Shown: positions 23,712-30,478 of the stretch, piece after piece
Layout of the letters: each line of letters starts with the position of its first letter
How positions within the stretch are numbered: the first letter of the stretch is position 1
IMG/VR virus record: IMGVR_UViG_3300027325_000009
Location: 1-31,460 of that record
From: a virus
Length of the DNA stretch: 31,460 nucleotides
Strand: one strand, 5' to 3'
The notes under the pieces: generated by a model
Told to the model about the DNA's origin: nothing
Databases searched by the model: none
What the model saw: only the letters and a program-made list of their open reading frames with translations
Program-made: the position numbers and the translations under genes

Positions 23712-23736
23712 ATTGTATTTTTATTTATTATTCTAG

Positions 23737-23809
23737 TTGCAGGGGTTGGGTTCGAACCAACGGCCTCTCGCAAAGCAAGCGAGCGGGCTACCTACTGCCC
23801 CACCCTGCG
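23737..23809 (-). tRNA. Initiator-like tRNA with anticodon GCU
   Basis: A complete 73-base cloverleaf. Acceptor CGCAGGG / CCCTGCA has a C1xA72 mismatch and then six pairs. T8, G9 and D-arm GGGC-AGTAGGTA-GCCC follow, then G26, anticodon arm CTCGC-TTGCTTT-GCGAG (anticodon GCU, U37), variable loop AGGCC (five bases), T-arm GTTGG-TTCGAAC-CCAAC and A73. CCA is not encoded, as in the att tRNA fragment. The C1xA72 mismatch, purine11:pyrimidine24 (G11-C24) and G30-C40 within three G/C anticodon-stem pairs are hallmarks of bacterial initiator tRNA. The short variable loop rules out a normal serine tRNA despite the serine anticodon. Its 5' end overlaps the last codons of the tail chaperone T frame, and its 3' end lies 25 bases before the tape-measure AGC. 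Confidence 0.85.
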
Positions 23810-24105
23810 GCTTTATTTTTCTTTTGAGCATCGATCTCAGCAAATATGCGATCACGACTTTCTTTTGCTTCGGCAGCCTTGTCAACGACTTGTTTTGTGA
23901 TTTCTTTATCCCAAGGAAAAGGCATCAACTCTTGTGGCAACACCGTTGCGTTTTTTTCAAAATGCGGACTTAGCAATAAAAACGTTTGCGTTCGGGTACG
24001 TTCCCACGCATCGCGTTCTAATTTTCTGAATCCGGTTATCTTATTAAAAAAAGAACGTAACGAAATTTGATCTAATTCGGTTTCGCTCATTTGCATTTCG
24101 CCCAA
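23788..24105 (-). CDS. Tail assembly chaperone T part (by -1 frameshift)
   Basis: This frame lacks a good start: TTG at 24105, ATG at 24096 and 24090. It is open back to the end of the upstream chaperone gene. Translated from 24144 it reads VNLFSWDDVEEIALGEMQMS then ETELDQISLRSFF, which looks like the usual start of the T-type tail chaperone domain, so the domain begins before any ATG. Inference: it is made as a G-T fusion by -1 frameshifting at 24144-24153, as in lambda G/GT. The rest is helical (RKLERDAWERTRTQTFLLLSP). The last eight residues (KAAGWGSR) and the TAG are encoded inside the 5' half of the tRNA, so translation and tRNA production share sequence. Confidence 0.7.
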   Translation of the reverse strand: MGEMQMSETELDQISLRSFFNKITGFRKLERDAWERTRTQTFLLLSPHFEKNATVLPQELMPFPWDKEITKQVVDKAAEAKESRDRIFAEIDAQKKNKAAGWGSR

Positions 24106-24140
24106 TGCAATTTCTTCAACATCATCCCAAGAAAAGAGAT

Positions 24141-24521
24141 TTACTTTTTCCCCGACTTGCGGGGTTTGGGCTTTCCCTCTTTTTGGTTGCCTTTCGGCAT
24201 TGACTGCATAAACAATTCAAATATTTGTGCGATTGAAGACATATCAGCAAAGAAGGCATCAACAGTATCGGTGCGATCAATAGCATCAGTCTCGTCTTCT
24301 TTTGCGGCATTTACAATACCCGCCCAAATAATATCACCAATGGTATCTAAGTTGTCAAAGCTCAATTCAAAATCTTTGCCCTCGGGTATCATACCACCCA
24401 CCTTTTCAACTACAGGTACAAAGCCATTCATACCCCAAATACCACCTAGTAAACGAATTGCACCGTACCCAAATTTAACTGGGTACGATACATTGTTTAC
24501 TTTTATCTTGGTTACTTTCAT
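24141..24521 (-). CDS. Tail assembly chaperone G
   Basis: 126 residues, between the tail tube and the tape measure, where the G-type chaperone is always found in long-tailed phages. It is acidic with a Lys/Pro-rich end (KPKPRKSGKK) just before the stop. It holds the tape measure soluble and recruits tail tube subunits; that is family knowledge. The start ATG at 24521 is preceded by the tail tube gene (stop at 24525). The C-terminal codons contain the probable slippery region. Confidence 0.75.
   Translation of the reverse strand: MKVTKIKVNNVSYPVKFGYGAIRLLGGIWGMNGFVPVVEKVGGMIPEGKDFELSFDNLDTIGDIIWAGIVNAAKEDETDAIDRTDTVDAFFADMSSIAQIFELFMQSMPKGNQKEGKPKPRKSGKK
24144..24153 (-). promoter_or_regulatory. 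Probable -1 ribosomal frameshift site
   Basis: On the minus strand the last sense codons of gene G read TCG GGG AAA AAG then TAA. The run GGGGAAAAAG allows a -1 slip into the T frame (GTA AAT CTC ...). It is not a canonical X XXY YYZ heptamer (G AAA AAG). A hairpin CCCCG-CAAGT-CGGGG immediately before it could contribute. The evidence for slippage is the open T frame and the recognisable domain in it. Confidence 0.55.
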
Positions 24522-24524
24522 GCT

Positions 24525-24974
24525 TTAGTTACTTGCTGGCGCTTCAACCGTTTTATCAATCGCCTCAATATCACCTGAACCGCTAACGGTTAGTGAAATG
24601 GTGCCATCTTCATCAACATTAAATGTACCATCTAAAGCGGTTAAGATGCCCTCACCTCTATAGTAATATGCGTAATCGGTTTCGTTTGGCACAAACTCCA
24701 CTTCAACCAAGGCATCGGTATCATCTTTCCATAAATCAAACAGCGCTTTAAAGTCATGCGCATCATTGCCATCACTTGCATATACCGCCAACCCGTTATA
24801 CGTTGCTGACCAGGTGCGCGTACTTTTCGTAGTTGCCCCCGCTGCAGTATCTTTGGTTGCTGCACGTTGTTTGGTATCACGCGCTAAGGATAGCGAGCAA
24901 CCCGTTGCATCAAAAATCTTTTTATCATTCAACAGCAACCTTAAATTGCCGCTTTGTACTTTTTCGTTTGCCAT
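24525..24974 (-). CDS. Major tail tube protein
   Basis: 149 residues of the TP901-1/HK97-type tail tube family: MANEKVQSGNLRLLLNDKKI at the N-terminus, CSLSLARDTKQRAATKDT with the typical loop, then TWSATYNGLAVYASD and a beta-rich C-terminal half (GTISLTVSGSGDIEAI). It polymerises into the tail tube around the tape measure. Its place between tail terminator and chaperone fits. Confidence 0.88.
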   Translation of the reverse strand: MANEKVQSGNLRLLLNDKKIFDATGCSLSLARDTKQRAATKDTAAGATTKSTRTWSATYNGLAVYASDGNDAHDFKALFDLWKDDTDALVEVEFVPNETDYAYYYRGEGILTALDGTFNVDEDGTISLTVSGSGDIEAIDKTVEAPASN

Positions 24975-24978
24975 TGTG

Positions 24979-25323
24979 TTATATATTAAAGTTAAAATTC
25001 AATTCAACGTAACCCTCACGCTTTTCTGTATCTGTATAGCCTGATTGCCCGCCTTTATATTTATGATGCGCATTTTTCAGCGCGGTTTTTGCTAATTCTG
25101 CTAGCTGGGCGGCACTTGTTAAAGTTTCACCAAAGCAACGCACCACCGACCGGTAAGCGTTACGATCTTTAGATACCGCAGCATCTTCAATCACCGTAAA
25201 TGTGATCACAGGTAAGGCATAATTATCAGGGGCCAGCTCCCAATAACTACGGCCTAACAAAACAGCTTGCAAAGCAGTATCTGCCTTCAAGTCGTCTTGT
25301 ATTGTTTTTGCTGCCTGTATCAT
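24979..25323 (-). CDS. Tail terminator/completion protein (DUF3168-like)
   Basis: 114 residues: alpha/beta domain beginning MIQAAKTIQDDLKADTALQA and containing GRSYWELAPDNYALPVITFT, the pattern of DUF3168-type tail completion proteins. It caps the growing tail and joins it to the head connector. Four bases overlap with the HK97 gp10-like gene upstream. Confidence 0.8.
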   Translation of the reverse strand: MIQAAKTIQDDLKADTALQAVLLGRSYWELAPDNYALPVITFTVIEDAAVSKDRNAYRSVVRCFGETLTSAAQLAELAKTALKNAHHKYKGGQSGYTDTEKREGYVELNFNFNI

Positions 25324-25781
25324 TGACTTAATCGATTTATTTTCTTTTGTACTAATTTTGCCGCTAGCACTTCGGCTTCTTTTGTAGTACCTGCTTGCGA
25401 TTGCCGTAAGGTTTTATCGCGTGCCGTAGTTACTACGGTATTTAATCCCCTTCGGCTGCCTCGCCTTATACTACCTGGGCGATCACCTTTGCCGATCACC
25501 ATAAATTTATAATAACCATCAAACCGCCCGCGCTTACCTGGGCGCACTACAATACTAGGGTTGCCCCCTGATCGCCTTGCTGATACGGTTTTTATCGCCA
25601 CCGAGCTTGCAAGTGTGCCACTTTGCCGAGGCAATGCAGCTGCGTATCGCTGTTGTATTGGTTTAGCTAACTTTCGTTGCAATGCCAGTACTTCACGACG
25701 TTTTAGGCTATCATCTAGCTTTTTTAGTTTTGCATTTAATTCGTCAAAACCTTCAATTTTTGTTACATCAAGATTCGCCAC
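25320..25781 (-). CDS. HK97 gp10-like head-tail protein
   Basis: 153 residues starting with GTG at 25781 (VANLDVTKIEGFDELNAKLKK). The leading 'GFDELNAKLKKL' and basic middle (PRQSGTLASSVAIKT, then GSIRRGSRRGLNTVV) are characteristic of the HK97 gp10/minor tail family. It helps attach tails to heads. It overlaps the head-closure gene by 14 bases and the tail terminator by four. Confidence 0.85.
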   Translation of the reverse strand: MANLDVTKIEGFDELNAKLKKLDDSLKRREVLALQRKLAKPIQQRYAAALPRQSGTLASSVAIKTVSARRSGGNPSIVVRPGKRGRFDGYYKFMVIGKGDRPGSIRRGSRRGLNTVVTTARDKTLRQSQAGTTKEAEVLAAKLVQKKINRLSQ

Positions 25782-26112
25782 GCTTTCTACATCTTAGCTC
25801 TATATACCGCCGTCGCGCATCAAGCAAACGCGCAGGGCCGACAACATCCCAATCGCCATCAAAATCGGTAATCATCAATTCACTTGCTTTTGTAAAAATT
25901 GCAGCATCAAAACGCAATTGAAAGCGGCAAACACTTAGCCCGAGCAACCGCCCGTCATTATCTTCATCACCTACCGCATCAATACGATGCGTCATTTTAA
26001 AACCTAAAGAGGTTTTTGATTCAATCACCTCACCCGAATCGTTTGACGTATTCGTATTTTCAAAGAACTCAACTCTTGCATTTAATTGCCCGCTAAAAAC
26101 ATGATTGTTCAT
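25768..26112 (-). CDS. Head closure / head-tail joining protein
   Basis: About 114 residues from the ATG at 26112 (MNNHVFSGQLNARVEFFE). The short beta-barrel pattern (RVEFFENTNTSNDSGEVIES then LGFKMTHRIDAVGDE, ending DVVGPARLLDARRRYIELRC) is that of SPP1 gp16-like head-tail joining proteins. A longer frame from 26166 is inside the upstream connector gene and unlikely. Confidence 0.8.
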   Translation of the reverse strand: MNNHVFSGQLNARVEFFENTNTSNDSGEVIESKTSLGFKMTHRIDAVGDEDNDGRLLGLSVCRFQLRFDAAIFTKASELMITDFDGDWDVVGPARLLDARRRYIELRCRKRGES

Positions 26113-26113
26113 A

Positions 26114-26677
26114 TTACCATTTTCTATACGGCCGCAACGCCGCTTTAAAACTTGTATCAACACCATTGCGAGGCATTTCTTCGCGATAAAATTCTTTGTT
26201 TGAGAATTTTAACAAAATCGCTGATTTGATTGCTGTTGGTAGATCATCTGAGGTGTACCCCACTTCACCCACCAACGTTATCGGAAAACGATTTTCAGAT
26301 TCTAACACCGGAAAACTATTTAACGAAAAAACCAAGGTTTGCTCAAAGCCAAAATTATTGGCTGCGACTTGGTAATCAGTTTCGGCAATAACTTGCTTAT
26401 CACCGTTTTTATCTTTGTAACTGATTTCAGTAATTACCGTCAGCGGGTTTACCGTTATAGGTATCACCGTTGCCCAATCTTTAAAATCAATGGTGATTTC
26501 TCTTTTTTTGATTTTAATACCTGTATAGTTTTCAGCATCTTCAATGGCAGCATCTAAATAGATTTGCAATAAATCGTCATGCTCGTCATGCTCTATATTG
26601 CTATTCTTTTTTGCAAGCGGCAACGCAATCAAGTCGTCACCTGCAATTAAAGCCCCTATATTGATAATACTTTCCAT
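26114..26677 (-). CDS. Head-tail connector (gp6-like)
   Basis: 187 residues: acidic N-terminus, helical core (DDLLQIYLDAAIEDAENYTG), then beta region KKREITIDFKDWATVIPITV and a last part (DDLPTAIKSAILLKFSNKEF) typical of the gp6-like head-tail connector family. It forms a ring under the portal. It stops two bases before the head-closure gene. Confidence 0.85.
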   Translation of the reverse strand: MESIINIGALIAGDDLIALPLAKKNSNIEHDEHDDLLQIYLDAAIEDAENYTGIKIKKREITIDFKDWATVIPITVNPLTVITEISYKDKNGDKQVIAETDYQVAANNFGFEQTLVFSLNSFPVLESENRFPITLVGEVGYTSDDLPTAIKSAILLKFSNKEFYREEMPRNGVDTSFKAALRPYRKW

Positions 26678-26833
26678 TTAATTTTTGCTCACCTTTTCGG
26701 CGTATTTTAAGGCAATCATTTCGTCGCCCTTTTTTTTAGGCACCAAGGCGGTATCACCAGGTAATTTTTTTACGTCGAAACGCGCCTGCACAGGCAACAG
26801 TATTCGAACTTTTATTTTTTTTGGTGCCGCCAT
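26678..26833 (-). CDS. Small head-associated protein
   Basis: 51 residues starting MAAPKKIKVRILLPVQARFD with a basic N-terminus, then KLPGDTALVPKKKGDEMIAL and a helical end. Its pattern (short 'LLP' strand, 'G...VPKK..ALxYAEK') resembles the C-terminal half of the next gene (MLPYNVGQKIPVGAKGVSKK, then ASLMIEAGYAK), so the two may share one small fold. The product's role is unknown, but small genes here often encode head decoration or completion factors. The ATG at 26833 is two bases before the upstream gene's stop codon. Confidence 0.6.
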   Translation of the reverse strand: MAAPKKIKVRILLPVQARFDVKKLPGDTALVPKKKGDEMIALKYAEKVSKN

Positions 26834-26834
26834 A

Positions 26835-27122
26835 TTATTTCGCGTAACCCGCTTCAATCATTAAGGAAGCTTGTTTTTTTGATACGCCTTTTGCACCTAC
26901 AGGTATTTTTTGACCTACATTGTACGGCAACATAAACGCGCCCGCAACAGGCTTTAAAATTTCAATAGTTTTTGGAGTTTTTGCTTTGGGTGCTGGTTCT
27001 TCACCACCTTTCTTACCTACAGCGGTATTACCTGTACCTGTTGCAGCCCCAGCGCCGTTATTATCTTCGGCACCCGCTTGCGCCATGAGTAACAAAAATG
27101 TTAATCCGATTAAATTTTTCAT
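26835..27122 (-). CDS. Hypothetical protein with leader-like N-terminus
   Basis: 95 residues. The first 18 (MKNLIGLTFLLLMAQAGA) look like a Sec signal peptide. A Gly/Ala-rich, Lys/Pro-rich linker (about 20-48) and a small domain (IEILKPVAGAFMLPYNVGQK, then VSKKQASLMIEAGYAK) related in pattern to the 51-residue neighbour follow. The gene begins about 40 bases after the terminator that follows the capsid gene. Its function is unclear. Confidence 0.65.
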   Translation of the reverse strand: MKNLIGLTFLLLMAQAGAEDNNGAGAATGTGNTAVGKKGGEEPAPKAKTPKTIEILKPVAGAFMLPYNVGQKIPVGAKGVSKKQASLMIEAGYAK

Positions 27123-27162
27123 CTTTTAAAGTTTGTTATTAGGCTGTTAAAAAATTAAAAAA

Positions 27163-27193
27163 GGCGACCACCTTTCAACGGTCGCCTTTTTAC
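27163..27193 (-). terminator. Terminator after the major capsid gene
   Basis: A perfect 7-bp stem GGCGACC / GGTCGCC with a ten-base loop (27163-27186), with T runs on both strands (AAAAAA before it, TTTTT after it on the plus strand), so it can act in either direction. It follows the capsid stop by about 30 bases. It would keep capsid mRNA abundant relative to the connector and tail genes. Confidence 0.8.
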
Positions 27194-27214
27194 TTGTTAT
27201 CGTAAACGTTCAGC

Positions 27215-28546
27215 TTATGCGGCTGACGCGTCCATAAATTTGTTGACTGCAAAAGCGTTTGGTTGTGCGATTGCAACATCAGCGTGACCGTTAAGAACTA
27301 AGCGCATACTATTTTGTAGTAATGCCCCGTAAGGGTCAGATACTACAGAAAGCGCACCCCATTCTCCTAAAAATAATTTTTTCCAATCACCAAAAATCAT
27401 TGTTTCAAGTCCACCTAATTGCGGCACAAAGTTACTTGCCACCGTCTTATAGCCCGCTAACGAATCGGGGTTTTGCATTAAGTAAAGCCCTGAGCCAGCA
27501 TCTGCCTTTCTTGACATCAAGTCACCTTTCAATAGGTGTGTCATTAGGTATGCTAAACTATCAGTTGTGCTATCAACCGTTGCCAACAACGACTGTAACT
27601 CAACAATCGCCTCTCTACTTGCAGCCTCACCCGCAACGATAGCAGATGCCTGTACACCGGTAGTATTTAAAATACCTGTGGGTTGATTGGCGGCACCTGA
27701 GCCATTAATTGCAGCAGTATTGACCGCACGGTCATAACCTTCGATAATCAGTCCGCGAATCATCGCTTCTACATTTGGCGAACTTTGCAAAATCAATCGG
27801 TTTGAAATATCAACCGCTGCCCCTAATCGGTTTGGTGATAATTCAGGGCCTGCAAATTCTTTCTTTTGCGGCACGATCGCTTCGGTTTCACCCAACCAGG
27901 CGAAATCGTAATTACTAGCAACAGGCAACGGCACTTTGCCACCAGTTAAACCTGTCAATCTTGTTGCCCCTAAACGCTCTAAAATTGAGCTAGGCGCGAA
28001 CGGCATTTGTACTCGCGGCGCTTGATCTTGTACTAAAGCCGCACCAAAATCACCACTATCTTCTGTTACTGTCTGTTGCGTTGCTCGCAACATTTGCATA
28101 GGAATATTTAAAACTGCATTGTCAGGCGTTTCAACACCTGCCGCCCGATTTTCTTCGGTGCCTATTTCATGCATTTCGGCTTCGGCGCCATCTAAGCGAT
28201 TGCCCCCCGAAAGGGTTCTTAATGCTCTACCTATAGATGCCTGTGCAAAAATTGTTCGCATTTCACGCGCCTCACCATCTGCATCACCTTCACCATCGCC
28301 GCGATCACCAGCAACAGGGGTGCCAGCCGTAGCCGCCGCCTCACGCAGATTGCGTTCGTAGTTTTCAGCGTCGGTAATTTTACTATTCAACGCTTCAATT
28401 TTTGTTTGAGCCGCGCGAAAACTTACCGTTTCTGCGTCGTTCAAATCTCTTTTTTTGCCGTCGGCATCAACTGCCAACCGAACGATTTCTTTTTGTGCAT
28501 CGATTTCAACTTGACGCTCTTGTCTTAATTGTACTGAACTTTTCAT
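27215..28546 (-). CDS. Major capsid protein, HK97 fold
   Basis: 443 residues. The N-terminal ~115 residues form a charged helical delta domain (RQVEIDAQKEIVRLAVDADG, then KIEALNSKITDAENYERNLR) that acts as internal scaffold and is removed by the prohead protease. The rest is the HK97 coat domain (PNAVLNIPMQMLR-type strand, GAAVDISNRLILQSSPNVEA, then DPYGALLQNSMRLVLNGHAD). It forms the icosahedral head. Start ATG at 28546, two bases after the protease gene. Confidence 0.93.
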   Translation of the reverse strand: MKSSVQLRQERQVEIDAQKEIVRLAVDADGKKRDLNDAETVSFRAAQTKIEALNSKITDAENYERNLREAAATAGTPVAGDRGDGEGDADGEAREMRTIFAQASIGRALRTLSGGNRLDGAEAEMHEIGTEENRAAGVETPDNAVLNIPMQMLRATQQTVTEDSGDFGAALVQDQAPRVQMPFAPSSILERLGATRLTGLTGGKVPLPVASNYDFAWLGETEAIVPQKKEFAGPELSPNRLGAAVDISNRLILQSSPNVEAMIRGLIIEGYDRAVNTAAINGSGAANQPTGILNTTGVQASAIVAGEAASREAIVELQSLLATVDSTTDSLAYLMTHLLKGDLMSRKADAGSGLYLMQNPDSLAGYKTVASNFVPQLGGLETMIFGDWKKLFLGEWGALSVVSDPYGALLQNSMRLVLNGHADVAIAQPNAFAVNKFMDASAA

Positions 28547-28548
28547 TG

Positions 28549-29178
28549 TTATAAATTTTGATTTATTAATAATTGAGCGTCAAAACTGCTCATACCTTTA
28601 TTGCCCGGTACATCGGCGCGAATTTCTTCGGCATCGACTACAGGTATTAATTCTTTTTTAAAATCTTCAACCGCTTCGAAATTGCGCGAAAGGGCATCAG
28701 GGTTTGATTGCACCGTCACAATAGACCATGCCATCAATTCGCTTCGGGTGAAATATAAAACCTCAGGATTTTCGCCTGCTTTTTCTTCGCCCCATCGCCC
28801 TTCGTGAACGCTTGCCCGTATAGAGGCACCGCGTAAAATGCCGTTTTTCACTTTGCGAAATACTTTTTCTGCAACCTCATTATCTTCGGCACCTTCAAAG
28901 GTGACACGCCCAATTAATCGGTTTTCATCATCAACAAAAACCTCAGACGTACCAATTACCATGTTAGGGTCAGGGTCATTGTCGCGGTGTTGAAAGGTAA
29001 CCACAGGGTTTTTTTGATAGCGTGCCAAATCCCAACCGCTAGCCATAAACACCGTATCATAGGTGTCAACCGCCTCAGTAGAAATCACGAATTCAGCCGT
29101 TCGACTTTCTTCGTTTATCGATTCCGCTCGAAATTCGGCGCCTCTAGTTTGCGGTTTGTTCAACTTTTTGTTTTTCAT
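28549..29178 (-). CDS. Prohead protease, HK97 family
   Basis: 209 residues. It has the catalytic His64 in VTFQHRDND and Ser119 or Ser123 in ILRGASIRASVHEG, the expected spacing for HK97-type prohead proteases. It trims the capsid delta domain during maturation. It overlaps the portal gene by 35 bases. The order portal-protease-capsid is the standard HK97 arrangement. Confidence 0.9.
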   Translation of the reverse strand: MKNKKLNKPQTRGAEFRAESINEESRTAEFVISTEAVDTYDTVFMASGWDLARYQKNPVVTFQHRDNDPDPNMVIGTSEVFVDDENRLIGRVTFEGAEDNEVAEKVFRKVKNGILRGASIRASVHEGRWGEEKAGENPEVLYFTRSELMAWSIVTVQSNPDALSRNFEAVEDFKKELIPVVDAEEIRADVPGNKGMSSFDAQLLINQNL

Positions 29179-30388
29179 CTTTCAATTTTTTATCAATCTC
29201 GTCTTGCGTTTGCAAATTGGTCATTTGCAAAAATTCATCACCACCAGCATACGGCGACATATCTTCGGCGGCCCTTACTTCATTAGGGTTCATTGCTTTG
29301 ATATAGACCATATCTTTAAAATATTGCGCTCTTGCTGCAGGGTCAACCTCTAGCAGTTTGCGGTAATTCATAAAAATATAAGCGCCGTTTATCACCTTTT
29401 CATCACGCGACAATAATTTTCGTTGTATTTCTTCTTTGATTTTTTGACCTAATGGCTGCACAGCGGTCTGCAGGTATTCCATAGACATTTGCACCAAAAA
29501 ATTATAGCCGCCTTCGCCTTTTGCGTGCAGTTTATGCAAAGGAATAGACAACCAGCGCGCAATATCTTCAACCCCTTGTGCCTTGGCAGCTATAAAAGCA
29601 GATTCTGCAGGGGTGATCGAAATAGGTCGGTATCGCATACCTTCGTCAAGAACGGTGACACGATCTTTGTTGCCGGTTGCTAGGTTCTTTTCAAATGTGT
29701 ATTTTAAAGCGTTTTTACCTGGTTTCGTGATATCAATACCGGCTTGCACCTCAATTACTCCATAATTCAACCCTTTATCAGCATAAGCATCTGCAGCAAA
29801 TTCATCTGCAGCGAGTGAAACGCCTAAATTATCAGCGGCATACTGCAAGGCCGACCGCCCTGAGATACCATCAAAACAAAACGCTGGCACGTGAAATACT
29901 TCGGAAGCAAAAAATAAAGTTTTATGTTTGCTATGTTTATAAAACAATTCGCCATTATAAAACATTGGGGTAACATCTTCATTATCCCAAAGGGTCATTG
30001 AAATCGGCACCCCTGAACCATTGCGAACAATCAGCGCATAGCCGTTGCCTTTCATTAGCATACAAACCGCAAAAGAAAACCAAAAACTAAAAGCAGTCAT
30101 TAGCTTGTTTGGTTCGTTATGAATCATATAATCAACAGGGTGGTCGTTCAGTAAATTAATCTTGCCTTTGTTTTTTGTCATTACGTGTTTAGGCAAGAGC
30201 GCTAAACTATTGGCGATGGTGGTGACCCCGCAAAAGAAAGCGGAAATCTTTAAAGCGGTATTGGTATTTATTTTTCCGCCAGCCTTAGTAGTGGCCCCAG
30301 CGCCAAAACCAAAGAAAGGCATACCGGTTAGTGAACCGGTTGCCCTTTTTTGACCTAAATTTGCAAATGCTTGATTAAACAAATTCAT
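29144..30388 (-). CDS. Portal protein, HK97 family
   Basis: 414 residues: KINTNTALKISAFFCGVTTI near the start (the 'VY/ACV..IA..va.LPl' region of HK97 portals), helix DDFAADAYADKGLNYG-like segment, and a C-terminal part (VDPAARAQYFKDMVYIKAMN, then NEVRAAEDMSPYAGG). It forms the dodecameric DNA gate and docks the terminase. The terminase genes are not upstream in this window; a tyrosine recombinase gene is there instead. Confidence 0.9.
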   Translation of the reverse strand: MNLFNQAFANLGQKRATGSLTGMPFFGFGAGATTKAGGKINTNTALKISAFFCGVTTIANSLALLPKHVMTKNKGKINLLNDHPVDYMIHNEPNKLMTAFSFWFSFAVCMLMKGNGYALIVRNGSGVPISMTLWDNEDVTPMFYNGELFYKHSKHKTLFFASEVFHVPAFCFDGISGRSALQYAADNLGVSLAADEFAADAYADKGLNYGVIEVQAGIDITKPGKNALKYTFEKNLATGNKDRVTVLDEGMRYRPISITPAESAFIAAKAQGVEDIARWLSIPLHKLHAKGEGGYNFLVQMSMEYLQTAVQPLGQKIKEEIQRKLLSRDEKVINGAYIFMNYRKLLEVDPAARAQYFKDMVYIKAMNPNEVRAAEDMSPYAGGDEFLQMTNLQTQDEIDKKLKDEKQKVEQTAN

Positions 30389-30478
30389 ACTAACAACCCA
30401 ACTTAATTAAACTATGAGAGTGTAAAGTTGTGAATTGTAATTTGTAAATTCATGTACAATTTGTGCGTTTGTGCTTTT

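Noticed and set aside
21643-23736. Long plus-strand frames opposite the tape measure
   Set aside because: They are antisense shadows of an alanine/glycine-rich gene, with no start context or recognisable protein features.
23737-23809. Ordinary tRNA-Ser(GCU)
   Set aside because: Serine tRNAs have a long variable arm; this one has five bases, and it carries initiator-type features instead.
24122-24310. Third open frame overlapping the tail chaperone
   Set aside because: It has a low-complexity, Cys/Leu-rich translation, and the chaperone frames explain the region.
30400-30470. TGAATT/AATTCA inverted repeat before the portal as an operator
   Set aside because: Only six paired bases in very AT-rich DNA, so it is likely chance.
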